A DNA stretch of 64,000 nucleotides from Rhizobium sp. BT03 (GCF_030053155.1 NZ_CP125640.1:1550001-1614000), one strand, 5' to 3'; shown: positions 1 through 10,943, numbered from the stretch's first letter. A program made the numbers and translations. The notes: generated by a model from the sequence alone, not told the origin.

Positions 1-327
1 ATATTCGTGTACGACAAGGGCAAGGGCTATATCGGCTACGGGACGGTCACCAGCGAAGCCCAGCTTGCCTCTGACTTTATGACTCCAGACGGGCTACTCT
101 TCGAGCAACCGCTTGCCGAACCTCGAATGAAGCGGATCGGCGAACCCGTTGACCGGGCGGAATATGTCGTTGGCGTAGAATGGCGCAAGACGGTAGAGCC
201 GTCCCAAGCCAAATGGTTCAAGGGCGCCTTCGCAAACCAGAACATCGTCTGCAAGCTGCGCGACCAAGCGACCGTCGATTTTCTCATCGCGGAATTCAAA
301 GACATTGATGGTTACGATCGGCTTTAG
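1..327 (+). CDS. C-terminal part of an unidentified protein, cut by window start
   Basis: The reading frame is open at base 1, so the true start lies upstream; about 108 residues are visible. The segment has short glycine-rich strands (GYIGYGTV), then a hydrophobic strand VVGVEW and a basic stretch ending in NQNIVCKLRD. This alternation loosely resembles PUA/EVE-like folds that bind modified bases, but I cannot assign it with confidence. It ends 9 bases before the XRE-GIY-YIG gene and is probably cotranscribed with it. Both genes sit beside the 3' end of a tRNA-Gln gene, which suggests the edge of an accessory island. Function unknown. Confidence 0.6.
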   Translation: MFVYDKGKGYIGYGTVTSEAQLASDFMTPDGLLFEQPLAEPRMKRIGEPVDRAEYVVGVEWRKTVEPSQAKWFKGAFANQNIVCKLRDQATVDFLIAEFKDIDGYDRL

Positions 328-336
328 AGGCTGCAT

Positions 337-918
337 ATGGATATCTCAGAACCCGCCGCATCCGCCGACGCCCTGGAAGCGGAAACAGAGCACTCAGCCT
401 TCGGTGATTGGCTTCGCGCTCAAATTGATAAGAAAGGTCTCTCCATCGCCGTATTGGCGGAGAAGACCGGGATCACCTACACCGGGATATGGAATATCGT
501 TAAAGGGAATACGGTTTCGCCCCGCAAGGAAACGCGTGATAAGTTGGCGGCCGCAATCAACGAACTTATCCCGCCCGCGATTGAAGCTGAAATTGCCAGT
601 CAAGCAATGCCGCTGCCGGGATTTGAATGGGTAGACTTTACACCTACCGACCTGGAGACCGTTCCACAGGCAAGTGGTGTGTACGTATTCTACGACATCA
701 CAGACCGTCCAGTATACGTGGGCAAGTCGAGCAAAAATGTCCGGCTTCGAGTGAAAGATCACCAGACAAGGTTCTGGTTTAAATCGCCGCTGGTAGTGCG
801 AGGCTCATTTCTGGCCATTCCTGATCCCAAGCTTTGTCTGGAAATTGAAACCATCTTGATAAAGTTTTTGGGCAAGCATGCCCTGCTGAATTCCAAAGGA
901 GTCGTGCGCGACGAGTAA
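337..918 (+). CDS. XRE-type HTH / GIY-YIG nuclease fusion protein
   Basis: The protein has 193 residues. Residues about 25-75 form a helix-turn-helix of the XRE type (AVLAEKTGITYTGIWNIVKG), a DNA-binding domain usual in repressors. Residues about 112-190 form a compact GIY-YIG domain: GVYVFYD followed by PVYVGKS, then an RLRVKDH helix carrying the likely catalytic arginine, and a CLEIETILIKFL helix with the likely metal-binding glutamate, then LLNSK. The nuclease core therefore looks intact. It follows the partial gene by 9 bases. The domain pairing suggests a site- or structure-guided nuclease in a mobile or defence context, but no substrate can be read from the sequence. Confidence 0.75.
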   Translation: MDISEPAASADALEAETEHSAFGDWLRAQIDKKGLSIAVLAEKTGITYTGIWNIVKGNTVSPRKETRDKLAAAINELIPPAIEAEIASQAMPLPGFEWVDFTPTDLETVPQASGVYVFYDITDRPVYVGKSSKNVRLRVKDHQTRFWFKSPLVVRGSFLAIPDPKLCLEIETILIKFLGKHALLNSKGVVRDE

Positions 919-994
919 GCGCATGCCTTCGCGCATCCCAAGTACGCCGAGGGCTAGATGGAGGGTGCACCTCTTATCGCGAGGGTGAATGGAC

Positions 995-1069
995 TGGCTG
1001 GGGCGCCTGGATTCGAACCAGGGGATGGCGGTACCAAAAACCGCTGCCTTACCGCTTGGCTACGCCCCA
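995..1069 (-). tRNA. tRNA-Gln (anticodon UUG)
   Basis: On the minus strand the acceptor stem TGGGGCG pairs with CGCCCCA. The D arm is GCC-AAGCGGTAA-GGC, the anticodon stem is GCGGT/ACCGC around loop TTTTGGT (anticodon TTG), and the T arm is CCTGG-TTCGAAT-CCAGG. The discriminator base is G, as expected for tRNA-Gln, and CCA is encoded. The 3' end points toward the accessory genes at the window start, the usual arrangement for integration at a tRNA. Confidence 0.96.
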
Positions 1070-1198
1070 CCAGAGCTTTCGGCGCTAAGCGCCGGCTCAA
1101 ATCGACGCCTGATTAGCAAAGCTCTCCGTCTGTCACAATGACTAAGTTGCGCATGCCGCAGATTTATGCGCTGCAGAGTGCCAAGGGCCGTGCTAGGA

Positions 1199-2143
1199 AT
1201 GGGCGACGTCATCGGCCGCGAGATCATCGCCCACATGCAAAGCCCCGCATTCGACCTTGCTTTCGAGCCGGCCTATGGGCGGGCCGTGCCGGTGGTTTCA
1301 GGGGTCGAGCGGGTCACGGCGGAGAATCCCGGGCCTTTCACCTTTTACGGCACCAACAGCTATATCGTCGGCGCCTCCTCGGTCGCGGTCATCGATCCCG
1401 GGCCGGAGGACGAGGCGCATTTTCAGGCGCTGATGGCGGCGCTCGCCGGCCGCGCGGTGACGCATATCTTCGTCAGCCACACGCATCGCGACCACTCTCC
1501 GCTGGCCGGCCGGCTGCAGGCGGCAACGGGGGCGGTGACGGTGGGCCAGGGGCGGCATCGGCCGGCGCGGCCGCTGAGGGATGGCGAGATCAATCCCTTT
1601 GCCGAAAGCTCGGATATATCCTTCGTGCCCGACATAACGATCGGTGACGGCGAGAGCCTATCGGGCGATGGCTGGGCGCTGAGCGCAGTGCTGACGCCGG
1701 GGCACACGGCCAATCATGCCGCCTTCGCGCTCGAGGGCCGCGACATCCTGTTCTCGGGCGATCACGTCATGGCCTGGTCGACCTCGATCGTCGCGCCGCC
1801 GGATGGCTCGATGGCCGATTACATGGCCTCGCTCGCGCGGCTGATGGCGCGCGGCGACGGCCTGCTGCTGCCCGGCCATGGCGGGCCGGTCACCGAGCCC
1901 GCCGCCTTCCTGCAGAGCCTGAAGGCGCATCGGCTCAGGCGCGAGCGGGCGATCCTCGCGCGCATCCGGGCGGGCGACCGCGCGATAACAGAGATGGTGA
2001 AGGCGATCTATCGCGATACCGATCCGAAACTGCATGGGGCGGCAGCACTTTCCGTGCTCGCCCATATCGAGGATCTCGTGGAGCGCGGGGAGATCGCGGC
2101 GGATGGGCCGCCTTCTCTTGCCGCCACCTACCGGCTGTTGTAA
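1199..2143 (+). CDS. MBL-fold metallo-hydrolase
   Basis: A metallo-beta-lactamase-fold enzyme of about 314 residues. The metal-binding motif SHTHRDH lies near residue 92, followed by further ligands in TPGHTANH and FSGDH and by a late PGHGGPV. A C-terminal winged-helix-like region (residues about 245-310) matches the LACTB2-like/glyoxalase-II-like hydrolase subgroup. Substrate unknown. The start is uncertain: ATG codons at 1166, 1199 and 1235 are all in frame. I chose 1199 because AGGA lies just ahead, although starting at 1235 also leaves the whole domain intact. It is followed 21 bases later by the DCC-family gene. Confidence 0.85.
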   Translation: MGDVIGREIIAHMQSPAFDLAFEPAYGRAVPVVSGVERVTAENPGPFTFYGTNSYIVGASSVAVIDPGPEDEAHFQALMAALAGRAVTHIFVSHTHRDHSPLAGRLQAATGAVTVGQGRHRPARPLRDGEINPFAESSDISFVPDITIGDGESLSGDGWALSAVLTPGHTANHAAFALEGRDILFSGDHVMAWSTSIVAPPDGSMADYMASLARLMARGDGLLLPGHGGPVTEPAAFLQSLKAHRLRRERAILARIRAGDRAITEMVKAIYRDTDPKLHGAAALSVLAHIEDLVERGEIAADGPPSLAATYRLL

Positions 2144-2164
2144 GCGTGAGATGGGGAGATTACC

Positions 2165-2614
2165 ATGACGCGCGCCGCTTACAGCTATCGCGATGATGCC
2201 GATGTGCCTGATTTTGCCGATGACCAGCCGCTGATCGTCTTCGATGGCGAATGCGTCTTCTGCTCCGGCTGGGTGAAATTCGCGCTGAAGCACGATAGGC
2301 AGCGGCGATACCGCTTCCTCGCCGCCCAGTCGCCGCTCGGGCAAGCGCTCTACCGGCATTATGGGCTGAATGAACGCGATTATGAAACCAATATCCTCAT
2401 CGAGCATGGCCGCGCCTTCTTCAAGTCTGATGGCTCGATCCGCATGGTGGCCGGCCTCGGCTTTCCCTATTCGCTGGTCAAGCTCTTCCGGCTGCTGCCG
2501 CGCCGCCTTGCCGATGCGCTCTATGAATTCATCGCCCGCAACCGGCTGAAGATCGCCGGCCGGCAGAGCTGCATGGTGCCGACGCCGGAGCAGCGCAGCC
2601 GGTTCATCACATGA
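2165..2614 (+). CDS. DCC-family thiol-disulfide oxidoreductase-like protein (DUF393)
   Basis: The protein has 149 residues with the family signature VFDGECVFCSGWV, where the two cysteines form a thioredoxin-like CxxC, followed by the typical RFLAAQS segment and the late RFRLLPRRLAD-type helix. DUF393 proteins are predicted thiol-disulfide oxidoreductases of unknown partner. Its stop overlaps the start of the next gene (ATGA at 2611), which implies translational coupling with the DUF4166 protein. Confidence 0.88.
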   Translation: MTRAAYSYRDDADVPDFADDQPLIVFDGECVFCSGWVKFALKHDRQRRYRFLAAQSPLGQALYRHYGLNERDYETNILIEHGRAFFKSDGSIRMVAGLGFPYSLVKLFRLLPRRLADALYEFIARNRLKIAGRQSCMVPTPEQRSRFIT

Positions 2615-4356
2615 GCGGCGAGCGGCTCTCGCTGCTGATCATCGGCGGTTACGGCACGTTCGGCGGCCGGCTTGCCCGGCTGCTTGGCGATGAACCCAGG
2701 CTCCGGCTGTTGATCGCCGGGCGCTCGCTCGAAAAGGCGGATGATTTCGTGGCGGAGCTGCGCTCGCCGAAAGGTTGGGCCGGGCGCCTCGGCGGCAACG
2801 ATCTCGGCGCGTGGCTGCAGGCCGTCGCCTTCGATCGTGACGGCGATCTCATCGAGCAGCTGACGCGGCTGCGGCCGGATCTCGTCATCGATGCCTCGGG
2901 GCCGTTCCAGAGTTTCGGGGAAGACCCCTACAAGGTGGTGCGCGCCTGCATCGGGCTCGACATCGATTATGCCGACCTCGCCGACAGCACCGGCTTCGTC
3001 GCCGCCATCGGCGGGCTCGATGCCGAGGCGAGAGCGAAGGGCGTGTTTGCGCTTTCCGGCCTCAGCAGCCTGCCGGCGCTGTCCTTCGCCGCGCTCGATG
3101 TGATGGCGCCGCGGTTTTCCCGGATCGATGCGGTGGCCGCCGGCATTGCCCCGTCGGCGCATGTGAAGATCGGGCTTAATGTCGTGAGAGCAATCGCCAG
3201 TTATGCCGGCAAGCCGGTCTCGGTGCTGCGCCAGGGCCAGCCGGCGCTGGCGCCGGGGCTGATCGAGGCGATGCGGGTGACAGTGGCCCCACCCGGCGTG
3301 ACGCCGCTCAAGAGCCGGACTTTCCTGCTGGTCGATGCGCCGGATCTGGCGCTGCTGCCGGGCCGCTTTGCCGGCCTGCAATCGAGCTTCACCGGGGTCG
3401 GCACGGAGCCGCAGCTGCTGCAGCGGCTGCTTGGGCTTGCGGCGGGTCTCACGCGGCGGAAGCTGCTGCCGTCGCTCACGCCGTTGGCGCGGCTCATGCA
3501 GCGGGCGAGCCACGGCCTGGCGATCGGTGAGCATCGCGGCGGCATGTTCGTGCGCCTGAGCGGCCTCGATACCGCCGGCAAACCGCTTGCCTGCGGCTGG
3601 CATCTGATTGCCGAGGGTGATGACGGGCCGTTCATCCCGGTCACCGGCGTGGCGGCGCTGGTGCGCCGGCAGCTCGGCGGCGTCCGGCCGGAAAGTGGCG
3701 CGCGGCCGGCGACGGGGGAATTGCAGCTGGAAGATTTCGAGGCGGAATTCCGGCGATTCTCGATCACGACGGGAATTCGGGCGGAAAGCGAGGGTGCCGG
3801 CCTGCCGCTTTACATCAGGGTTCTCGGCAGCGCCTTCGAGCGGCTGCCGCCGGCGATATCAGCCATGCATGCGGGCGGGCATTCGGGTGGCCCTGGGGGC
3901 GGCACACGCGTCGCCTCCGGCCGGGCACGGATCGAGCGCGGCAGCGGGTGGCTGGCGAGGATCGTCGCCCGGCTGATCGGCTTTCCCCCGGCGGGCGAGG
4001 ATGTGCCGGTCACGGTGCGCTTTACCGCCGATGGCGAGAAGGAGATCTGGACGCGGGATTTCGGAGGCAAGAGCTTCCGCAGCCAGCAGCTCGAGGGCAA
4101 GGGCCGCGACCGGCATCTGCTCGCCGAGGTGTTCGGGCCGGTCCGGGTGCTGGTGGCGCTGGTGCCTGAAGGAAACAAGCTGCGGCTGGTGGTGCGGGGG
4201 TGGCGATTTTCAGGCATTCCGCTGCCGCTGTTTCTGGCGCCGGGTGGGGAGACGTTCGAGGAGGAGCGTGAGGGGCGGTTTCATTTTCACGTCGAGATCG
4301 GCGGGCGGCTGACCGGGTTGGTGGTGAGATATACGGGGTGGTTGGTGGTGGAGTGA
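2611..4356 (+). CDS. NAD(P)-binding saccharopine dehydrogenase-like protein with DUF4166 C-terminus
   Basis: The protein has 581 residues. Residues about 6-130 form a Rossmann fold with the dinucleotide-binding motif IIGGYGTFGGRLARLL, like saccharopine dehydrogenase-type reductases. From about residue 395 to the end (RVLGSAFERLPPAI onward) it matches the DUF4166 domain. This two-domain form is common in Alphaproteobacteria with no assigned reaction. Its start overlaps the DCC gene by 4 bases, so the two probably work together, perhaps in membrane-lipid or redox metabolism, but that is inference only. Confidence 0.85.
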   Translation: MSGERLSLLIIGGYGTFGGRLARLLGDEPRLRLLIAGRSLEKADDFVAELRSPKGWAGRLGGNDLGAWLQAVAFDRDGDLIEQLTRLRPDLVIDASGPFQSFGEDPYKVVRACIGLDIDYADLADSTGFVAAIGGLDAEARAKGVFALSGLSSLPALSFAALDVMAPRFSRIDAVAAGIAPSAHVKIGLNVVRAIASYAGKPVSVLRQGQPALAPGLIEAMRVTVAPPGVTPLKSRTFLLVDAPDLALLPGRFAGLQSSFTGVGTEPQLLQRLLGLAAGLTRRKLLPSLTPLARLMQRASHGLAIGEHRGGMFVRLSGLDTAGKPLACGWHLIAEGDDGPFIPVTGVAALVRRQLGGVRPESGARPATGELQLEDFEAEFRRFSITTGIRAESEGAGLPLYIRVLGSAFERLPPAISAMHAGGHSGGPGGGTRVASGRARIERGSGWLARIVARLIGFPPAGEDVPVTVRFTADGEKEIWTRDFGGKSFRSQQLEGKGRDRHLLAEVFGPVRVLVALVPEGNKLRLVVRGWRFSGIPLPLFLAPGGETFEEEREGRFHFHVEIGGRLTGLVVRYTGWLVVE

Positions 4357-4388
4357 GCCCTCCCCAGCCTCACGGCGCGCCTCTCTCC

Positions 4389-4520
4389 AGCCTCATCCTG
4401 AGGTGCGTCCGCAGGGCGGAGCCTCGAAGGACGGGGCTGGCCACCTTGCCGATGCCGTGGCATCCAAGCCACCCGCCCTCGTCCTTCGAGGCCCCTGCGG
4501 GGCACCTCAGGATGAGGCTG
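4389..4520. repeat. Paired inverted copies of a Rhizobium intergenic palindrome (family C)
   Basis: The left arm (4389-4434) carries CCTCATCCTGAGGTGC then CCTCGAAGGACG. The right arm (4480-4519) carries the reverse complement, CGTCCTTCGAGG then GCACCTCAGGATGAGG. The two arms could fold into a long hairpin after the convergent genes. A single related copy lies at 27055-27104. Confidence 0.8.
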
Positions 4521-4628
4521 ATCGTTGTGCCTGCCGCACCCTCTCCCGGCCCTTCGCTTTGGGCTCAGGGCGTTCGCAACGGCAATCGATTCGCCGGATC
4601 GATTCCTGGCGCTTTGCGCCACCGTTGC

Positions 4629-5534
4629 TCACCCACCCGCAAGTCCCAGCAACTCAGCATCGAGCGCCTTCAGATAATCGCCGGCGATCGCGGCGCTGAA
4701 GCCGAGGTCGTGTTGGCCGTAGCGGGAGGCGACGCGGATGTCGACGAAGGTGGTTTCGGCCTCTTCGCGCAGCCGGATGAGGATATCGAAACGCAGGCCG
4801 AGGATCAGCGTGCGGTTGGTCGCCTGCAGCGTCACGCCATTGGCGCCGCGGATCAGCTTGGCGACATCGTCGTCATAGGGGCGCGGCGTCGGCACGGGGA
4901 TGATGCCGGGCGCATCGGCGACGGCCTCGTCGCCGGGGGCGGGTTTTGCCGGTCCGTCTTCCGGGTCGCGGTCCGGCTCGCTGGTGCCGCTGCTCCTGAC
5001 GATCGTAAAGCCGCTCTGCTTGGCGACCTTGCGCACCGCTTCCAACACGCGGTCGAGCGCGCCCTCATAGCGCCGGCCGGTCAGCTCGGGATAGGCAGTC
5101 ATCTGCTTTTCGCGATCCTCCGGCGTCACCGGATTGCGCTTCAGCCAGATCTGATCGGCTTTCGGGGTCATCAGCCAGTCAGGGGCGGCGACCGGATCGG
5201 TGGAGACGTCGTAGATATCGGGCAACGTCAGGTAACGCTCGGCGGCGAAGGCGCCGATGCCGAGCGGAAAAGCGGCGTAGATCAGCGCGGCAAGGGCGGC
5301 GAGCCCGCCTTCGGCGCCCGAGACCCAGAGGCTGCGCAGGCCGACGGCGGCCAGCAGCGCGGCCAGCAGCCCGCAGCCGGCGGCGGCGATCAAAAGCAGC
5401 ACGAGATAGGGGGTGGCCAGCCCGCCGAAACGATGGGCGATCAGCACCGCCAGCGCCAGCACCAGCGAAAACGCCCCGAGCAGCCGCGCAAAGCGGGCGG
5501 CGCCAGAAACGGGACGGTCGTAGCGGATGGCCAT
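4629..5534 (-). CDS. DUF1499 membrane protein
   Basis: The protein has 301 residues. The N-terminal third has about four hydrophobic segments (residues about 15-110) and the remainder is a soluble DUF1499 domain, including WLMTPKADQIWLKRNPVTPEDR and the strand pair ending in FVDIRVASRYG. Function unknown; the family is widespread in Alphaproteobacteria. I took the ATG at 5534 rather than the TTG one codon upstream. It is convergent with the DUF4166 gene. Confidence 0.85.
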   Translation of the reverse strand: MAIRYDRPVSGAARFARLLGAFSLVLALAVLIAHRFGGLATPYLVLLLIAAAGCGLLAALLAAVGLRSLWVSGAEGGLAALAALIYAAFPLGIGAFAAERYLTLPDIYDVSTDPVAAPDWLMTPKADQIWLKRNPVTPEDREKQMTAYPELTGRRYEGALDRVLEAVRKVAKQSGFTIVRSSGTSEPDRDPEDGPAKPAPGDEAVADAPGIIPVPTPRPYDDDVAKLIRGANGVTLQATNRTLILGLRFDILIRLREEAETTFVDIRVASRYGQHDLGFSAAIAGDYLKALDAELLGLAGG

Positions 5535-5597
5535 CAAACTTACCGGTTGCTCGTCAGCGCCGCGCCTTCAACAACGCAAATCGCCATAACCCTGTTT

Positions 5598-5712
5598 AGA
5601 GCATGATGGCGAAAAGTGTGAAGCGGTTTTCGGACGACATCATGCTCTATTTCTTTGATTTTAGATCCGGATTCAGATTTTAGGCCAGCCCGGCCTAAAA
5701 TCATCCGGATCT
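5598..5712. repeat. Rhizobial palindromic intergenic element (family D) with second hairpin
   Basis: The ends AGAGCATGATG (5598-5608) and CATCATGCTCT (5638-5648) are perfect inverted repeats around GCGAAAAGTGTGAAGCGG-type sequence, a widespread rhizobial intergenic element. A second hairpin follows at 5666-5712 (AGATCCGGAT and TTTTAGGCC on the left, GGCCTAAAA and ATCCGGATCT on the right). These fill most of the 5535-5878 gap; no gene is visible there. Confidence 0.8.
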
Positions 5713-5878
5713 GGGCAAGATTGGCTGAATTGAAACTGTCGTCTCGGAATATCAGCTGGAATTCTCCTGACATGATCGTGGCGATGGCCGGCCCATTTCA
5801 TGAGCCCTTGCTGATATGGCAAAAAGGGGCCATTCTGCCGCGGTTTCATCTCCGCATTCAAAGGCAAGGAGAGACGGG

Positions 5879-6268
5879 ATGATTTCACCCGAGATAGCAG
5901 CAAGGCCGCAGGCGTCTGCGCTTGGCGGGATCGACCACAGCGAGCCGATGCTGCCGCTGGAGCTGGTCGAGCTCGAACTTTCGCTCGAAGGTTATGCCGG
6001 CGGCGATGCCGGCTTCTGCGAGGCGGTGCGCCAGGCGGCGAAGCGGTCGGGCGGCGAATTGCTGTTCGACCTGCCGGCCGGCGGCCTTGTCGCCGATTGC
6101 CGGCGCATCGCGGTGCTGCGCATTCCCGACGAGGGCAACGAGATGCGCGTCGTGCTGGCGCTGCTCGATTATGCCGGCACGGAGATCCGCATGCAGGCGC
6201 CCGATGAGGAAACCGCGCATCTGGTGCGCTTCGCCGACGCCTTCGTCGAGCTGCTGGAGCGGATTTAA
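5879..6268 (+). CDS. Conserved hypothetical protein, 129 residues
   Basis: Start chosen at 5879 because AAGGAGAG lies about 10 bases ahead, although the frame stays open further upstream. The protein is acidic, with no signal peptide, membrane segment or recognisable motif. Two predicted amphipathic helices flank a central strand-rich region (IAVLRIPDEGNEMRVVLALL). Codon use is typical of the host. It stands alone, convergent with the zinc-ribbon gene. Function unknown. Confidence 0.7.
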   Translation: MISPEIAARPQASALGGIDHSEPMLPLELVELELSLEGYAGGDAGFCEAVRQAAKRSGGELLFDLPAGGLVADCRRIAVLRIPDEGNEMRVVLALLDYAGTEIRMQAPDEETAHLVRFADAFVELLERI

Positions 6269-6283
6269 GTTCGACCGTGAGTT

Positions 6284-6529
6284 CTAGCGCCGCTCGGCCG
6301 CCGCCTCCGCCAGGCTGCGAAAGGGAAACTTGCGGCCGCATTCGCATTTGATCATGAAGCTTTCCTGGTGATTGGCAGGCCGCTGCACGCCAAAACCGCG
6401 CGGCAGCTGATCGACCTTGAAATCCGGGTGCTTGCGCTTGGGATCATCGATCTCCGAGGCCTCGGCAAAGCCGGCATTGCCGCATTGCGGGCAGCTCAGT
6501 TTCTTCGAAAATCGATCGCGGATGGCCAT
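6284..6529 (-). CDS. Small zinc-ribbon-like protein
   Basis: About 81 residues starting at MAIRDRFSKKL; a second ATG seven codons upstream is possible. It has the cysteine pairs CPQC (near residue 13) and CEC (near residue 63), which could bind one zinc ion. There is no other motif and no membrane segment. Function unknown; it could bind nucleic acid or protein. Confidence 0.6.
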   Translation of the reverse strand: MAIRDRFSKKLSCPQCGNAGFAEASEIDDPKRKHPDFKVDQLPRGFGVQRPANHQESFMIKCECGRKFPFRSLAEAAAERR

Positions 6530-6635
6530 GCTGGTTTCCAGTGTTTGCAAGTGTCCTCATACAGAGGAATGCCGACTCGTGAAAGTGGAACCATATGCCA
6601 GGGATGCCGTTCCTTTTTTTGAAAAGGAGGCGATC

Positions 6636-6833
6636 ATGCCGAACCGAGATCCGATTCCGACACCGACAACCGACACCCCACGCGGCCCGACGCCGACGCC
6701 GGGCATTCCCGACCCCATCCAGCAAAAACCGCCGCTGACGCCGGCGCAGGACCCCGGGGATACGAAGAACCCGCAGGATCCGCCGCTCGACCCGGCACTG
6801 CTGCCAATCGGCGATCCGGCCGGGGCGGCGTGA
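6636..6833 (+). CDS. Small proline-rich protein, 65 residues
   Basis: A very strong ribosome binding site (AAAAGGAGG) lies 6 bases ahead of ATG. The product is about one third proline, with PTP, PDP and PPL repeats and no cysteine, and is likely disordered. The Shine-Dalgarno strength and host-like codons support a real gene in spite of low complexity. Function unknown. Confidence 0.5.
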   Translation: MPNRDPIPTPTTDTPRGPTPTPGIPDPIQQKPPLTPAQDPGDTKNPQDPPLDPALLPIGDPAGAA

Positions 6834-6847
6834 TTTTGGCTTTGCCG

Positions 6848-7030
6848 TGTGGCTGCCCCCTCTCCCCGTTTTGACGGGGAGAGGGGACGTGCCCGCAAGA
6901 CGTTGGCGAGAGACGGAGAGGTCGCGGCATATCCCCTTCGCCCCGTTTACGGGGGTCCGAAGGACGGGTCGAGACCCGTGGCTCGACCCCGGTCGGTGCC
7001 GGCAGGCGGATGAGGGGCGAGCCTCGCCCA
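6848..7030. repeat. Mosaic REP-like intergenic repeat (family B)
   Basis: It contains CTCCCCGTTTTGACGGGGAG, a hairpin, then ACGTTGGCGAGAGACGGAGA and CGGCAGGCGGATGAGGGGCG. Near-identical mosaics recur at 54570-54737 and 60449-60591, with pieces at 58420-58480 and 59695-59750. This accounts for the gap before the lipoprotein gene. Confidence 0.8.
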
Positions 7031-7092
7031 TCTCCTCGCTTGACGCCCGCACCCGAATGGCATTTCCTCAGGGAAAAGCAAGGAATAGCCCG

Positions 7093-7368
7093 ATGCGCAT
7101 CCCTCTCCTCATCACCATAACCACCCTCGCCGCCGTCCTGTCCGCCTGCCAGACGATGACGCCGGAGGAGCGGCGGGCGGCGGATGAAGGGCGGTGTTTA
7201 AGCTATGGTTTCCGCCGCGGCACCGATGGTTTCGCCACCTGCCTGCAGCGCATCGATCTCGACCGGCGGGCCGAATCGCGGGCGCAGAGTGCGGAGATGA
7301 TGCAGAGCATGGCCTGGGATCTGAACGGGCCCTATATCTACCGCGATCGCTGGCACCATCATCATTGA
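7093..7368 (+). CDS. Small putative lipoprotein with histidine tail
   Basis: The protein has 91 residues. It starts with a signal peptide ending in the lipobox LSAC, so Cys18 would be lipidated. The mature part is charged (PEERRAADEGRCLSYGF) and has two further cysteines that could pair. It ends in RWHHHH, a natural histidine tail. Function unknown; it resembles short rhizobial outer-membrane lipoproteins. I preferred this start to an upstream one because it places the signal peptide at the N-terminus. Confidence 0.7.
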   Translation: MRIPLLITITTLAAVLSACQTMTPEERRAADEGRCLSYGFRRGTDGFATCLQRIDLDRRAESRAQSAEMMQSMAWDLNGPYIYRDRWHHHH

Positions 7369-7400
7369 GGCCCGGCGCCCGAAGGGCTGCCGCGAGCTGA

Positions 7401-10085
<2,685 letters not shown>

Positions 10086-10234
10086 CTTCCCCCCAACACC
10101 AAACCGGGATTAGCTTAATCCGTTGGTGTTGAAATGAAAATCGACAAATGCGGCGGAATGTTGCGTTGCACAATAAATCTTCGGCCGGGCAGCGATCGAA
10201 ACGATTGAAACATCGCCCCGCACGAAGACGGCAT

Positions 10235-10273
10235 AAAAAAAGCTTTGCGGGACTGCAACATGTCCCGCAAAGC
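10235..10273 (-). terminator. Rho-independent terminator upstream of ppdK
   Basis: A perfect 12-pair stem with an 8-base loop is followed on the minus strand by TTTTTTT. It is too far (about 670 bases) from the end of smc to be a simple smc terminator, so it more likely ends the candidate RNA. Confidence 0.8.
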
Positions 10274-10355
10274 CTTGTTTCCGTCCGGCCAGGAAAACCG
10301 GACGGGGGGTCCCTCAACCCAGGGCACTTTCCTCAAGTAATGGAATGCCCTATCG
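10235..10355 (-). ncRNA. Candidate structured small RNA or ppdK leader attenuator
   Basis: Read on the minus strand, this stretch holds four consecutive hairpins: GGGCA...TGCCC (10350-10322), GGGTTGAGGGACCC (10320-10307), CCGTCCGG...CCGGACGG (10305-10281), and a 12-pair stem GCTTTGCGGGAC/GTCCCGCAAAGC (10273-10242) followed by seven T. The layout is that of a trans-acting small RNA with its own terminator, about 150 bases ahead of ppdK. Because it lies in the ppdK orientation it could instead be an attenuator. No family is assigned. Confidence 0.5.
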
Positions 10356-10943
10356 CTTGGTCTTCACGCAATTCCTGCGAAAGCCGCTTTGCGCGCTTCC
10401 TGGAACTGCCCCCGATTTTCCGGCTCTTGCCCTCTGCCCGGAAAACCGCCTGCAAATCCGACAATACGCACATATGACCGCCCACGTTTCCGCAGAGGCA
10501 TCAGGTTGCGTTGAAACAACTTCTAATGCAAGTCATCGCAAAGAGCATCACCCAAATGGGGTAAAGGCCGCAAAGAAGCCGACCTTTTTTGGTGCTTACG
10601 ACAATTCCGACGAAAGTGCGGGCCTTTTCAGCAGGTTTCGGCCGTCGGCCTGACCATTTTGGCCCATCACCCGCAGTTCCGCCAGGCGCAAATTATCACG
10701 CCTTATGGCGAGGTGTTACGCAATATGACCGCGCGCCTCCCGCCAACCGCTCTCATGCGTGGTTCCGCCCCCTGCTGCGATGGAGACAAAGGTGGATCCT
10801 CGGGTCGAGCCCGAGGAGGACGGAGGGTGGGTGACCTCTGCAGCAGAACAGCAAGGGATCGCCGGATAGGAATGGGGTGGCGCCTCCCGCCTGTCCGCGC
10901 CCTGGCTGTTCGCGCCTCCTGCCGGCACGACCTCACGCAACCC
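10356..10943. other. Intergenic region between the candidate RNA and smc
   Basis: I see no convincing gene in this 590-base stretch. A 59-codon plus-strand frame at 10474-10653 has no ribosome site and weak codon bias. A REP-like palindrome lies at 10794-10831. The third-position GC drop here suggests noncoding or regulatory DNA. Confidence 0.5.
10794..10831. repeat. REP-like palindrome (family A)
   Basis: The core CCTCGGGTCGAGCCCGAGG is followed by GACGGAGGGTGGG. Related copies occur at 16031, 32599, 32711, 32881, 54265 and 54441. Confidence 0.75.

Noticed and set aside
10474..10653. 59-residue plus-strand frame between ppdK and smc
   Set aside because: No ribosome site, weak codon bias and no recognised family; too weak to list as a gene.
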